This document shows positions 9,416-18,490 of a stretch of 64,000 nt of DNA, piece after piece. Source of the stretch: Methanobrevibacter olleyae (GTDB taxonomy: Archaea > Methanobacteriota > Methanobacteria > Methanobacteriales > Methanobacteriaceae); NCBI GenBank assembly GCA_015063035.1, contig SUTG01000004.1:1-64000 (forward strand), read 5' to 3'. Position 1 is the stretch's first letter. Every line of letters starts with the position of its first letter. The notes beneath the pieces are model-generated. The model had not been told where the DNA came from. It saw nothing but the letters and a program-made list of their open reading frames with translations, and searched no databases. Made by a program: the position numbers and the translations under genes.

Positions 9416-10024
9416 GTGATTGAAATTAAGGTTAGTGAAATATTCACATCATTTCAAGGGGAAGGGCCTTACATAGGAACTCCTGCAACCTTTTTAAGGT
9501 TATATGGATGCAATTTAAATTGCCAGTGGTGTGATACTGATATCTCAACATATGAAATGCTGTCTGTTGATGACGTTGCAGAGATTCTAATGACTCAGAT
9601 GGAGTTCAATAATATAAACTTATTAGTCATAACCGGTGGAGAGCCTACTTTACAGATGGAAGAGATAAAGCGTTTGATTAAGGGGCTTCCTGAAGACATT
9701 AAGATTCAGCTTGAGACAAACGGTTCCATTTTTGAATATCTTCCTGAAATTGAATATGTAGTAAGTCCAAAGGAAGATAAGGAAAGGGTCTTTGAAGATT
9801 ATTATAAATATGATAATGTTTTCTTTAAGTTTGTAATTACTTCTAAGGAAGATATAGATGAAGTGATTTCAATAAAAAACAAGTATGGCTATGATAAGAC
9901 AATCTGGCTGCAAGGGGAATTCAGCAAGGACTCTCTAATGGCTGATTTGATTAGGGAAAATTTCCCTCGTTTAGAAAATATCAAATTATCTGTTCAAACT
10001 CATAAATATTTAAGTCAAAGATAA
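9416..10024 (+). CDS. queE: 7-carboxy-7-deazaguanine synthase QueE (radical SAM)
   Basis: Radical SAM enzyme that contracts 6-carboxytetrahydropterin to 7-carboxy-7-deazaguanine. The cluster motif is C32-x3-C36-x2-C39 (GCNLNCQWCD). The SFQGEGPYIGTPATFLRLYG opening and the TGGEPTLQ glycine-rich motif are typical. The start is odd. The first in-frame canonical codon is the GTG at 9416, but it lies inside the GGTGAT sequence (9415-9420) that serves as ribosome binding site elsewhere here. An ATT start at 9425 would give the family-like N-terminus (M)KVSEIF. The gene coordinates use the GTG. Confidence 0.92.
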   Translation: MIEIKVSEIFTSFQGEGPYIGTPATFLRLYGCNLNCQWCDTDISTYEMLSVDDVAEILMTQMEFNNINLLVITGGEPTLQMEEIKRLIKGLPEDIKIQLETNGSIFEYLPEIEYVVSPKEDKERVFEDYYKYDNVFFKFVITSKEDIDEVISIKNKYGYDKTIWLQGEFSKDSLMADLIRENFPRLENIKLSVQTHKYLSQR

Positions 10025-10049
10025 ACAATCTCGTTAACTTTGTTGATGT

Positions 10050-10084
10050 ATTATCGAATGAATTGATAATATACTTATATAAGT
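10050..10084 (+). promoter_or_regulatory. inverted repeat plus TATA upstream of usp
   Basis: ATTATC (10050-10055) and GATAAT (10065-10070) are inverted repeats separated by 9 bases. The TATA-like palindrome ACTTATATAAGT (10073-10084) follows immediately, about 70 bases before the usp ATG. It could be an operator abutting the promoter. Confidence 0.45.
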
Positions 10085-10154
10085 TAAATCAAATATATTA
10101 TTAGGAAAAATATTTTTAAATTTAAATAGTATTTTTAAAATAAAGTGTGGAATT

Positions 10155-10577
10155 ATGTATAAAAAAATTTTGTTACCAACTGATGGATCTGAACACTCTT
10201 TACGTGAAGTTGAAAGAGCTAAGCATGTATTGGCGGAAGATGGGGAAATTATAATTCTCTCTGTTGCTATTAAAATAAGAAAAACCGCTTTTCATAGAAC
10301 AAAAGATGTTAGGAAAATAAATAAGGAAGCTGTAAAGGAAGCTGAGGATAATGTAAAAGCCATGGCAGATTGCTTTGATGACAGTTTTAATGTCAGGACC
10401 ATAGTAAAATCAGGTTTCCCATCTGAACAAATCAATAAAGTTGCTGAAGATGAAGACTGTGATTTAATCATCATTGCATCTTCAGGTGTAAGCGGCATTC
10501 ACAAGTTTGTTCTTGGAAGTGTAGCTGAAAATGTACTTAAAGAATGTGAAAAAGATGTTTTATTAATTCATAATTAA
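10155..10577 (+). CDS. Universal stress protein, UspA family
   Basis: Single-domain cytoplasmic Usp of 140 residues. It begins with YKKILLPTDGSEHS, which includes the family's conserved strand and Asp. It ends with the ATP-binding pattern SSGVSGIHKFVLGSVAENV (G-x2-G-x7-G-S), so it is predicted to bind ATP, and the terminal strand DVLLIHN is present. It is monocistronic behind its own TATA box. The stress or metabolic signal it serves cannot be inferred. Confidence 0.9.
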   Translation: MYKKILLPTDGSEHSLREVERAKHVLAEDGEIIILSVAIKIRKTAFHRTKDVRKINKEAVKEAEDNVKAMADCFDDSFNVRTIVKSGFPSEQINKVAEDEDCDLIIIASSGVSGIHKFVLGSVAENVLKECEKDVLLIHN

Positions 10578-11112
10578 TTAATAAATCATTTCTTTTTTTT
10601 ATTTCAATTTTCCTAATTTATTTTCTTAGTTACTTTCTTAGTCTATTTTCTTAATCTTTTTTATCAATTTTTATTCATCATCTCTATTATTATATTTTTT
10701 ATTATCATTTTTATTATTCTATTTTTCATTATCAATTTTCATTGATTAATTTTCCTTTTTCTATTCTTTCAATATTTTTCTTTTTTAGCTATTTTTAAAT
10801 TATTATTTATAAGGTTTATTTTATAAAATAATCAATTATAATTTATTTATTTTTCCAAAAAACATTATAAAATGTTTAATTCATATTTTTAATAAATTTT
10901 ATGAGGGATTATTGGTTTTTAAAGTCTAATTTACTTTTTATACATCTTAAGTGACAAAATATTTAAATACTCTTTTCAGTATACATTTATTTGTAGTTGA
11001 TTTCCTATGGAACTTAATTAATCATTTAATTAGTTTTCATATTTTAAGGGATTTATATTTTGATAGTTTAAACATTAAAAATTAGCTTAGATTAAATTTG
11101 GAGGATGATATT
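10578..11112. other. intergenic with mtrA promoter
   Basis: T-rich sequence follows usp, including imperfect TTATTATTTTT/ATTTTCATTATC repeats around 10670-10745. TATTTAAATA at about 10960-10968 is the best TATA box for the downstream MtrA gene, giving a leader of roughly 120 bases. No coding or RNA gene was seen. Confidence 0.5.
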
Positions 11113-11688
11113 ATGGCAGATAAAAAACCTGCCGCAGATAATTGGCCTGTTGTAAGTGGAGATTATATTGTTGGAGATCCGGAAAGTCCTGTAGCAGTGA
11201 CTACTTTGGCATCTCACAATGAGGACATTCCCGCTGCTGCTGGTGCAGCTATTGCCGGTCCTTGCAAGACTGAAAACTTAGGTATTGAAAAGGTTGTAGC
11301 AAACATCATTTCAAACCCAAACATCAGATTCCTGATTCTTTGTGGAGCTGAAGTGCAAGGCCATATTACAGGTCAAAGTATTCAAGCATTGCATGAAAAC
11401 GGTTGCGACCCTGAGAAAAAGAAAATCACAGGAGCTACTGGAGCTATTCCATTTGTAGAAAACATTCCAATGGAGGGAGTGGAAAGATTCCAGCAACAAG
11501 TAGAACTTGTTGATATGATTGACAACGAAGACGGTGGAGCAATCACTGCAAAAGTAAAGGAATGTATTGAAAAAGATCCTGGAGCATTGGAAGAGGATGC
11601 ATTGGTAATTGATTTAGATGAAGAAAAAGCTAAGAAAATTACCATTGAAGCACCTTCAAAAAATGAAGAATTAGAGATTGATGCTTAA
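11113..11688 (+). CDS. mtrA: MtrA-type corrinoid protein lacking the membrane anchor
   Basis: Homolog of subunit A of the Na+-translocating methyl-tetrahydromethanopterin:coenzyme M methyltransferase, which carries the methyl group on its corrinoid. [19 protein letters not shown] is the family opening. His84 in LCGAEVQGH falls at the position known as the cobalt axial ligand. The protein has 191 residues and ends in an acidic tail (KNEELEIDA) with no C-terminal transmembrane helix. Classical MtrA is about 240 residues with a C-terminal anchor. No other mtr subunit gene is nearby. The ATG at 11113 follows GGAGG and is preferred to the in-frame TTG at 11098. It is likely a soluble paralog whose acceptor is unknown. 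Confidence 0.88.
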   Translation: MADKKPAADNWPVVSGDYIVGDPESPVAVTTLASHNEDIPAAAGAAIAGPCKTENLGIEKVVANIISNPNIRFLILCGAEVQGHITGQSIQALHENGCDPEKKKITGATGAIPFVENIPMEGVERFQQQVELVDMIDNEDGGAITAKVKECIEKDPGALEEDALVIDLDEEKAKKITIEAPSKNEELEIDA

Positions 11689-11731
11689 ATAAAATTTATT
11701 TTCTTCTTTTTTTCTTTTTTATTTTTTTTTA

Positions 11732-11869
11732 AAATTAGTTATAATAAAAATTTTAATTGCTCTTATTTTTTTTAAATTAGTTTTAATATAAATTTTAAAT
11801 TAGTTATAATAAAAATTTTAATTGCTCTTATTTTTTTTAAATTAGTTTTAATATAAATTTTAAATTAGT
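11732..11869. repeat. tandem repeat, 65-bp unit, about 2.1 copies
   Basis: The unit starts AAATTAGTTATAATAAAAAT at 11732 and recurs at 11797, with a partial third start at 11862. It fills the convergent spacer between the MtrA gene and the minus-strand MarR gene and may be transcribed as a 3' tail. No function is apparent. Confidence 0.8.
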
Positions 11870-11924
11870 CTTACTTTCAAAAGAGTTATAAAATGATTCC
11901 AGTATGGTGTTTGAGGGAATAAGA

Positions 11925-12377
11925 TCATTTTTTAATAATGTTCAAAGATTTATCGGAGATTTTTTTCAATTGTTTCTCCATTCTTTCTTTCTCTTCTGAA
12001 TCATATCCTTCAAAAGTGATTTCATCGAATTCTCCGAATATTTCTATACATTTTTCAAAGGTTTCTTCCCCTTTTTCAGTTAAATGTAAGTTACGACGAG
12101 CGTTATTTTCTTCATCAACAGTCTTATAAACCAATTCCTTTTCTTCTAATTTCTTAAATGTTTTTGTGATGTTTGCTTCAGAAACAATTAAGCTATGTGC
12201 AATTTCCCTTTGGCTAATTCCATCATTGTAATAAATTTTTGATAAGAACATTGCTTCAGCAGGATTGATTTCCAAAGCTGCACTTCTCTCTTTAAAGAAT
12301 TCTCCAAATCCCTTTGTTATATTATACCAGGAGTTTAGATAACTGTTTTCTTGATTGAAAACTGAATTTTTACGCAT
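11925..12377 (-). CDS. MarR-family transcriptional regulator
   Basis: Dimeric winged-helix regulator of 150 residues. An N-terminal dimerisation helix is followed by the DNA-binding region (AMFLSKIYYNDGISQREIAH, then SEANITKTFKKLEEKELV). The beta wing with the Asp-Arg type motif is seen as EENNARRNLHLTEKGE, and a C-terminal helix closes the fold. The start follows AGGTGATATC on the minus strand. It is divergent from the CDF transporter gene at 12864, and a repeated 30-bp element lies between them, so it may control that transporter and itself (inference). The ligand is unknown. Confidence 0.88.
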   Translation of the reverse strand: MRKNSVFNQENSYLNSWYNITKGFGEFFKERSAALEINPAEAMFLSKIYYNDGISQREIAHSLIVSEANITKTFKKLEEKELVYKTVDEENNARRNLHLTEKGEETFEKCIEIFGEFDEITFEGYDSEEKERMEKQLKKISDKSLNIIKK

Positions 12378-12692
12378 GATATCACCTGAAGTTTACCTTG
12401 TTAATTAATAACTCCCTTTTACTATATAAATGTATTGATAAAATTTGAATATTGTATAATTTAATGGAGATTTAATAATTTAATGTATAGTTTTTTTAAT
12501 CTTCATTATTTTTTTATATAAATTTTCAGCATTATTTATGGTATTGTTCACTTTTTAAATAACTTTTTTTAATTATTTCTATATTTTTTTGGTTTGGTTT
12601 GTTGTTTTTCTATAAATTTTTAAATTTTTTAACATTCATTAACTAGATTTAGTATTTGAATCATTAATGAAAATCTATTTTCTCAGCTTCAA

Positions 12693-12788
12693 AGTAAAAG
12701 CATCAATTATATTAAGTTAAAAGTTTTAGCAGTAAGGTTTAATGAAAGGTGGTAACTTAGTAAAATCATCAATTATATTAAGTTAAAA
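12693..12788. promoter_or_regulatory. two copies of a 30-bp element upstream of the CDF gene
   Basis: Positions 12693-12722 and 12759-12788 match over 30 bases with one mismatch; the core CATCAATTATATTAAGTT is identical. The second copy ends about 24 bases upstream of the TATA run at 12812-12820. Placement just upstream of a promoter, between divergent MarR and transporter genes, suggests an operator. Confidence 0.55.
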
Positions 12789-12810
12789 TGGCAAATTATA
12801 TTTTATTTGA

Positions 12811-12820
12811 CATATATATA
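12811..12820 (+). promoter_or_regulatory. TATA box of the CDF transporter gene
   Basis: CATATATATA about 45-50 bases before the start codon is the only strong TATA run in the spacer and would give a leader of 20-25 bases. The rest of the 12378-12863 spacer is AT-rich and shows no gene. Confidence 0.55.
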
Positions 12821-12863
12821 ACTATAATTAAGTATTTCTTTATTAATCAATGGGGACATGTTT

Positions 12864-13964
12864 ATGGATAGGGATAAGATCATAGTCAAAACCAGTGTCA
12901 TCGGAATACTGGTGAATTTAATTCTTGTTGCATTTAAGGCAACCATTGGAATCATGGTAAACAGTATTGCAATCACATTGGATGCAGTAAACAATTTAAC
13001 TGATGCCTTATCTTCAATAATTACAATTATTGGGACAAAATTAGCGGCTAAGGCTCCAGATAAGGATCATCCATATGGTTATGGGAGGATAGAGTATTTT
13101 TCATCTGTAATCATTTCAGTGATTGTTCTTCTTGCAGGTATAACCGCTTTAGAGGAATCTGTTCCAAAGATATTCAATCCGGTCCTTGCAGATTACAGTT
13201 TTGTTTCAATATTCATCATTGCTGTAGCGGTAGTTGTAAAGTTCCTTTTGGGAAGATATGTTAAAGGGAAAGGTAAGGAAATAAATTCCCAGTCATTGGT
13301 TGCATCCGGTAGTGATGCACTCTTTGATGCGGTTCTATCCCTTTCTACAGTAGTTGCAGCTATCATCAGTTTAATTTGGCATATAAGTTTGGAAGGTATT
13401 TTAGGAACCATAATTGCATTTGTCATCATCAAGGCAGCTATTGAAATGCTATCTGAAACCTTAAGCAGCATGATTGGAGACCGTGTCGACAGTGAGATAA
13501 CAGACAAGCTTAAGGATAGGATTGGTGAATTTGATGAAGTGAGGGGAGTCTATGACTTGACTTTGCATAATTACGGGCCGACACAAATGATGGGTTCCGT
13601 TCATGTGGAGTTAAGGGATGATTTGACTGCAAAGGATATTCATAAGTTAACCAGACAGATTGTCTATGCAATCTATGCTGAATTCGGCATCATATTGACT
13701 GTCGGCATATATGCTTCCAATACAGGCAATGAAGAGGTAAGGGAAGTTAAGAAAACTCTTGAAGGGATTGTAGCCAAATATCCGGAAGTCTTGCAGATGC
13801 ATGGGTTCTATCTGGATGATGATATTAATCTGATTACATTTGACTTGATTATTGATTTTGAGGCAAATAGTCATGAAGTAAAAGAGAAGATTTTAGATGA
13901 AATAAGAAATAAATATCCTAAATATCATTTTGAAGCAATCTTGGATGCAGATTATAGTGGCTAA
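12864..13964 (+). CDS. Cation diffusion facilitator (CDF) metal transporter
   Basis: Inner-membrane divalent metal efflux protein of about 366 residues. Several membrane helices occupy residues 10-210, including KTSVIGILVNLILVAFKATI near the start. The cytoplasmic tail repeats a ferredoxin-like domain. The CDF signature HPYGYGRIEYF is present after the second helix. The helix-2 metal motif reads N-N-L-T-D (NxxxD), where many family members have D or H at the first position. The helix-5 motif DALFD is a normal DxxxD. Metal preference is therefore uncertain. An ATG at 12858 is also possible, but GGGGA spacing favours 12864. Its terminator overlaps the stop codon. Confidence 0.9.
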   Translation: MDRDKIIVKTSVIGILVNLILVAFKATIGIMVNSIAITLDAVNNLTDALSSIITIIGTKLAAKAPDKDHPYGYGRIEYFSSVIISVIVLLAGITALEESVPKIFNPVLADYSFVSIFIIAVAVVVKFLLGRYVKGKGKEINSQSLVASGSDALFDAVLSLSTVVAAIISLIWHISLEGILGTIIAFVIIKAAIEMLSETLSSMIGDRVDSEITDKLKDRIGEFDEVRGVYDLTLHNYGPTQMMGSVHVELRDDLTAKDIHKLTRQIVYAIYAEFGIILTVGIYASNTGNEEVREVKKTLEGIVAKYPEVLQMHGFYLDDDINLITFDLIIDFEANSHEVKEKILDEIRNKYPKYHFEAILDADYSG

Positions 13965-13987
13965 TGTCGCTATAATCATATTTTTTT
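13950..13987 (+). terminator. hairpin terminator overlapping the CDF stop codon
   Basis: GATTATAG (13950-13957) pairs with CTATAATC (13970-13977). The TAA stop is in the loop, and an AT-rich run of seven Ts follows. The stem plus T-run is typical of an intrinsic terminator. Confidence 0.7.
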
Positions 13988-14176
13988 AAATATTTATTTT
14001 ATTCGTAAACAATAAAACAATGAATTCTTAAATTATTTTTATAAAAAAGGGATGTAATAGTCTTAAAATAGTATTGAATAGTTTTAAATAGTTTTAAAAA
14101 GAGTGTTTATTTTAAATAATAAATTATGGAGGGACTTTAATAGCCCATCCATTATTAATACTGTTTTTTTTTTTAA

Positions 14177-14947
14177 TTATATTGCAGTCCATCCACCGTC
14201 AACACAGATTAATTGACCGGTACAGAAGCTGGATGCGTCAGATGCTAAGTAAATTGCGAGACCGTCTAATTCACCAGGTTCACCTAATCTGCCAGCTGGA
14301 CAGTATGCTTTAATGAGGTCCATGAATCCAGGCAATTCAATTGAGTCTTCGGTTAATTCGGTTTTGAATACTGCAGGACCAATTGCGTTTACGGTAATGT
14401 TGTATTGTGCCCATTCTACAGCTAAGTCTTTGGTTAAGTTCATTACTCCACCTTTTGCAGAGGAGTATGCACTAATACCTCCACCAGGGAAGATAACTCT
14501 ACTGTGGATAGAACCGATGTTAATGATCTTACCGTAGTTTTGTTTGATCATTATTTCTCCGACAGCTTTACACATGTAGTATACACTGCTTAAGTTGATA
14601 CCGATAATGCTGTCCCAGTTTTCTTTAGGTTGGTCAACTACCATTAAGTTGTTTCCAATACCTGCTGCATTTACTAAGATGTCGATTCTTCCGTATGCAT
14701 CCATTACTTTTTGTACAGATTCTGCAATGTTGTCTACGTCACCTACATCAGTTACCGCATACATTACTTCGCAGCCATATTCATCTTCTAAGATTTTTTT
14801 GTTTTCTTCTAATCTTTCAGCTCTTCTTGCGAATAATGCCATTTTACAACCTTGGCTTGCGAAAGCTTGAGCGATTTGCCAACCTAATCCGGAGGAAGCA
14901 CCAGTTACGAGTGCAACTTTGTCTTTAATGTCGAAATAGTTTTTCAT
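14177..14947 (-). CDS. SDR-family oxidoreductase, paralog of 82-852
   Basis: Classical short-chain dehydrogenase of 256 residues. It has TGASSGLG at residues 15-22, NAAGIGNN, and the catalytic Tyr-xxx-Lys in YSSAKGG. It ends GQLICVDGGWTAI, almost identical to the ending of the 82-852 product, GQLICVDGGWTSI. The open frame extends 22 codons upstream, but the ATG at 14947 has a GGAG site 8 bases ahead and gives the same N-terminus as the paralog, so it is taken as the start. It has no same-strand partner gene next to it. Two near-identical SDRs 14 kb apart suggest an old duplication or related substrates. Confidence 0.9.
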   Translation of the reverse strand: MKNYFDIKDKVALVTGASSGLGWQIAQAFASQGCKMALFARRAERLEENKKILEDEYGCEVMYAVTDVGDVDNIAESVQKVMDAYGRIDILVNAAGIGNNLMVVDQPKENWDSIIGINLSSVYYMCKAVGEIMIKQNYGKIINIGSIHSRVIFPGGGISAYSSAKGGVMNLTKDLAVEWAQYNITVNAIGPAVFKTELTEDSIELPGFMDLIKAYCPAGRLGEPGELDGLAIYLASDASSFCTGQLICVDGGWTAI

Positions 14948-15445
14948 TTTTATTCTCCTAAAAAATTTTTCAACCAATTTGTTGAATCTAATTTTATAAG
15001 TTAGTTTTTTCAACTTTTGTTGGTTATATAATTATTTAGTATTTCAATTATTTAAATATTGTTTATTCAATTTTTTTAGATTTAACCTAGTAAAATTCAA
15101 TATTTTATCTAGTTTTAATATAGTTTTGTTCATTTTTATTTTTAATATTTATCCAGTTATGATTTTTTCATGTTCTTTAATAAAACTTGTAGAATTTTTC
15201 TTAATTTTTTTATTATTTTATTTAGTTTAGCATATCACCAACAATTAATTTTCTCATATTTGATTTGTTGATTATGTCAACAACATTTTATTTTCTCATT
15301 ATTTTTTCACTAAAAATTATTTCATGATAACAAATTAATTAAATAATAAATTACATAATTTAATATGTTATAGTTAATAATCTTATGTAATTATTACAAT
15401 TGTATTTTAAAATTAAAAATGATTTAAATTATTAAAGGTGCTTTA
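14948..15445. other. intergenic between SDR and thiC
   Basis: About 500 bases of AT-rich spacer between divergent genes. It contains the inverted repeat described at 15349-15392. No RNA gene or coding region was recognised, and no TPP riboswitch consensus was seen. Confidence 0.5.
15349..15392 (+). promoter_or_regulatory. 10-bp inverted repeat upstream of thiC
   Basis: AATTACATAA (15349-15358) and TTATGTAATT (15383-15392) are perfect inverted repeats with 24 bases between them, 54 bases before the thiC ATG. This could be an operator for a thiamine repressor of the archaeal ThiR type, or a leader hairpin. It is inferred from position only. Confidence 0.4.
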
Positions 15446-16720
15446 ATGACACAGATGACTGAAGCTAAGAAAGGAAACATCACCCCTGAAATGAAAGCTG
15501 TTGCAGAATTTGAAAGGATAGATGCAGATAAGATATTGAAAGGAGTGGCCAATGGAACTATCGTAATACCAAAGAATATTGGAAGAGATACAAAAGCTTG
15601 CGGTATTGGAAAAGGATTAACCACTAAAATCAATGCAAATATTGGTTCATCAAGTAAAATAGAGGATATTGATCTTGAAATCAAAAAGGCAAAGCTTGCA
15701 GTTGATTTTGGTGCAGATGCAATTATGGACTTAAGTACCGGCCCTAAATTATTGGAGTTTAGGGAAAAGATAATGAACTCTGTAGATGTGCCTATTGGAA
15801 CTGTTCCGATTTATGAAGCGGGAGTTATTACATTAAATAAAGGCAATGAGATCATCGAAATGGATGAGGATGACATATGGGAATCAATCATACATCAGGC
15901 AAAAGATGGTGTTGATTTCATGACCCTTCACTGTGGGATTAATCAGGATTTGGTTGGAAAGCTACAGAAAGCTAAAAGAATGATGGGTATCGTAAGCAGA
16001 GGGGGAACTTTCCTTGCTTCATGGATTTTGCATAATGAAAAGGAAAACCCATTGTATGCAAATTATGATTACCTTCTTGAAATTGCTTTGGAATATGACA
16101 TCACACTTTCCTTAGGTGATGGGCTTCGTCCAGGATGCTTATCCGATGCAACAGACACTTCCCAGATTCAGGAACTGGTTACACTGGGAACACTTGTAAA
16201 AAGAGCTCAGGAAGCGGGAGTTCAAACTATGGTTGAAGGTCCTGGGCATGTTCCATTAAATCAAATCAGGTCCAATATGGAAATTCAAAAGACATTATGT
16301 CACGGAGCGCCATTTTATGTTTTAGGTCCGATAGTTACAGATTTAGCACCGGGTTACGATAATATCACTTCCGCTATTGGAGGAGCTATTGCCGCTTCAA
16401 GCGGAGCTGATTTCCTATGTTATGTAACACCTGCAGAACATTTATCATTGCCATCCCTCGAAGATGTCAAGGAAGGAGTTATTGCAAGCAAGATTGCTGC
16501 CCAAGCGGCTGATGTTGCCTTAGGTTTGGAAACTGCATGGGAGAAGGAAGTTGAAATGGCAACTGCAAGGAAAAACTTTGACTGGGAAGGCCAGTTCAAT
16601 CTGGCTTTTGACAATGTCAAGCCAAGACATTATAGGAACAAATGTGAACTTGATGATGATGAAATGTGTTCCATGTGTGGAGAGTATTGTGCAGTTAAAA
16701 TAGCTAAGGGAGATTTTTAG
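15446..16720 (+). CDS. thiC: Phosphomethylpyrimidine synthase ThiC
   Basis: Radical SAM-type rearrangement of aminoimidazole ribotide to HMP phosphate, the pyrimidine half of thiamine. The 424-residue protein is the short archaeal/anaerobe form, lacking the extra N-terminal domain of enzymes of about 600 residues. DLSTG, the MTLHCGI segment, EGPGHVP and APFYVLGPIVTDLAPGYD are all family landmarks. The C-terminal cluster motif reads C-x2-C-x3-C (CSMCGEYC). GGTG lies 6 bases before the ATG. No other thiamine gene is adjacent. Confidence 0.95.
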   Translation: MTQMTEAKKGNITPEMKAVAEFERIDADKILKGVANGTIVIPKNIGRDTKACGIGKGLTTKINANIGSSSKIEDIDLEIKKAKLAVDFGADAIMDLSTGPKLLEFREKIMNSVDVPIGTVPIYEAGVITLNKGNEIIEMDEDDIWESIIHQAKDGVDFMTLHCGINQDLVGKLQKAKRMMGIVSRGGTFLASWILHNEKENPLYANYDYLLEIALEYDITLSLGDGLRPGCLSDATDTSQIQELVTLGTLVKRAQEAGVQTMVEGPGHVPLNQIRSNMEIQKTLCHGAPFYVLGPIVTDLAPGYDNITSAIGGAIAASSGADFLCYVTPAEHLSLPSLEDVKEGVIASKIAAQAADVALGLETAWEKEVEMATARKNFDWEGQFNLAFDNVKPRHYRNKCELDDDEMCSMCGEYCAVKIAKGDF

Positions 16721-16803
16721 ATCAATTTTATAATTAGATGATTTTATCACTAAGATTTTAAAATAAATTAAATAAAATTCTTAGGATTCTTGGGAGTGGG
16801 AAA

Positions 16804-18459
16804 ATGAAATATCAAGAACTTGTTAATGTTTATGAGGCATTAGGTGCCACTACAAAAAGATTGGAAAAAACAGATATTTTAGCGGATTTTTTCAAAACAG
16901 TTGAAGAGGATGATTTGGAGAAAATCACTTTAATGGCTTTAGGTAGCGTTTTCCCTTCTTGGAGCGAAGAGGAACAGGGAATAGGCGATAAGCTTGTTAT
17001 GAAAGCGGTTGGAGATGCTGTAGGCGTTTCTGTAGATGCAGTTGAAGATGCCATTCGTGATGAAGGGGACATTGGAGCGGCTGCAGAAAAGCTCTATGCC
17101 AAAAAGGCTCAAATGACATTTTTCTCACAACCTTTAACTGTCAAATTTGTTTATAATCAATTAAGAAAATTGGCAACAATATCTGGAAGCAGATCCACTG
17201 CCCGTAAAATCTCAAATATTCTCGAACTTTTATCTTCTGCTTCCGGTAAGGAAGCAAAATACATTTGCAGAACCATTTTGGAAGAGCTTAGGATTGGTGT
17301 AGGAGAAGGAATCATCCGTGATGCGATATCCCAAGCATTTGATGTTGATAAAGCTGTTGCTGAAAGGGCTCATATGTTGACAAATGATTTAGGGCTTGTT
17401 GCAAAGGTATCAAAGGAAGAAGGGGAAGAAGGGCTTAAAAAATTAACTTTGGTTCCAGGAAGACCTGTAAAGCCAATGCTTGCACAACTTTCTGAAGGTA
17501 TTGATATAAGCATTGAAGAAATGGGTTGTGCACTTTGTGAGACTAAATATGATGGTTTCCGTACTCAATTTCATAAAAAAGGTGATGAAATCACATTATT
17601 CACTCGCCGTTTGGAAAACGTAACCCATGCTTTCCCTGATGCAGTTGACTTCATCAGAAGAGGTTTTCCAGATGAGGACTTTATTGCTGAAGGGGAAATT
17701 GTAGGATTTAATGATGAAAAGCCTCTCCCATTCCAAACAGTATTGCAAAGAGTCAGAAGGAAATATGATATCCATGATGCAATGAAGAATGTCCCTATAA
17801 AAATATTTTTATACGATTTGCTATACTTTAAGGAGCCTGTGGTTGATGAACCTATCATTAGGCGTAGGGAAATCTTGGAAAATGCTGTGGACTGTTCAAT
17901 TGATGAATTGAACCTCAGTGATATTGTAAAAGTAGGTCCTGAAAACATAGATGATGCTGTAGAGCTATTCAATAAATCCATAGCCGGTGGACATGAAGGG
18001 ATCATGATTAAAAACTGTTCTGAACCATATATTCCTGGAATTCGTGGAAAGAAAATGTTGAAGTTCAAGGCAGAACCTGAAACATTGGATGCCGTTATTG
18101 TTGGAGGAACAAAGGGAATGGGTAAAAGAGGAGAGTTTATAGGGTCTTATGAGATTGCTCTTCGTGATGAATACGGAGAATTGCTAACCATCACAAAGAT
18201 TGGAAGTGGACTTTCAGATGATGATTTGGCAAATCTAACAAAACAAATGAAGGAAATTATAATCTCAGAAAAGGGAACTCACATTACTGTTCAGCCAAAA
18301 ATTGTTTTAGAAATAAAATACAGTGAGATTGTAAAAAGTCCAGAATATCCTGCAGGATACTCTTTACGTTTCCCAATTGTAAAAAGCATAAGGACAGATA
18401 AGGGAGTAGAGGACATTGATACAATTGAAAGATTGGAATCAATGTATGATGGCCAATAA
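16804..18459 (+). CDS. lig: ATP-dependent DNA ligase (LigA/LIG1 type)
   Basis: Seals nicks during replication and repair. The product has 551 residues, normal for archaeal replicative ligase. It contains an N-terminal DNA-binding domain (about 1-215), an adenylation domain with the active-site lysine K248 in ETKYDGFR, motif III IFLYDLLYF, the GHEGIMIKN motif, and a C-terminal OB fold (ETLDAVIVGGTKGMGKRGEF onward). A GGGAGTGG site precedes the ATG. It starts 83 bases after thiC on the same strand. Confidence 0.96.
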   Translation: MKYQELVNVYEALGATTKRLEKTDILADFFKTVEEDDLEKITLMALGSVFPSWSEEEQGIGDKLVMKAVGDAVGVSVDAVEDAIRDEGDIGAAAEKLYAKKAQMTFFSQPLTVKFVYNQLRKLATISGSRSTARKISNILELLSSASGKEAKYICRTILEELRIGVGEGIIRDAISQAFDVDKAVAERAHMLTNDLGLVAKVSKEEGEEGLKKLTLVPGRPVKPMLAQLSEGIDISIEEMGCALCETKYDGFRTQFHKKGDEITLFTRRLENVTHAFPDAVDFIRRGFPDEDFIAEGEIVGFNDEKPLPFQTVLQRVRRKYDIHDAMKNVPIKIFLYDLLYFKEPVVDEPIIRRREILENAVDCSIDELNLSDIVKVGPENIDDAVELFNKSIAGGHEGIMIKNCSEPYIPGIRGKKMLKFKAEPETLDAVIVGGTKGMGKRGEFIGSYEIALRDEYGELLTITKIGSGLSDDDLANLTKQMKEIIISEKGTHITVQPKIVLEIKYSEIVKSPEYPAGYSLRFPIVKSIRTDKGVEDIDTIERLESMYDGQ

Positions 18460-18490
18460 ATCTTTAAATTAATTATTTTTTTAAATATTT

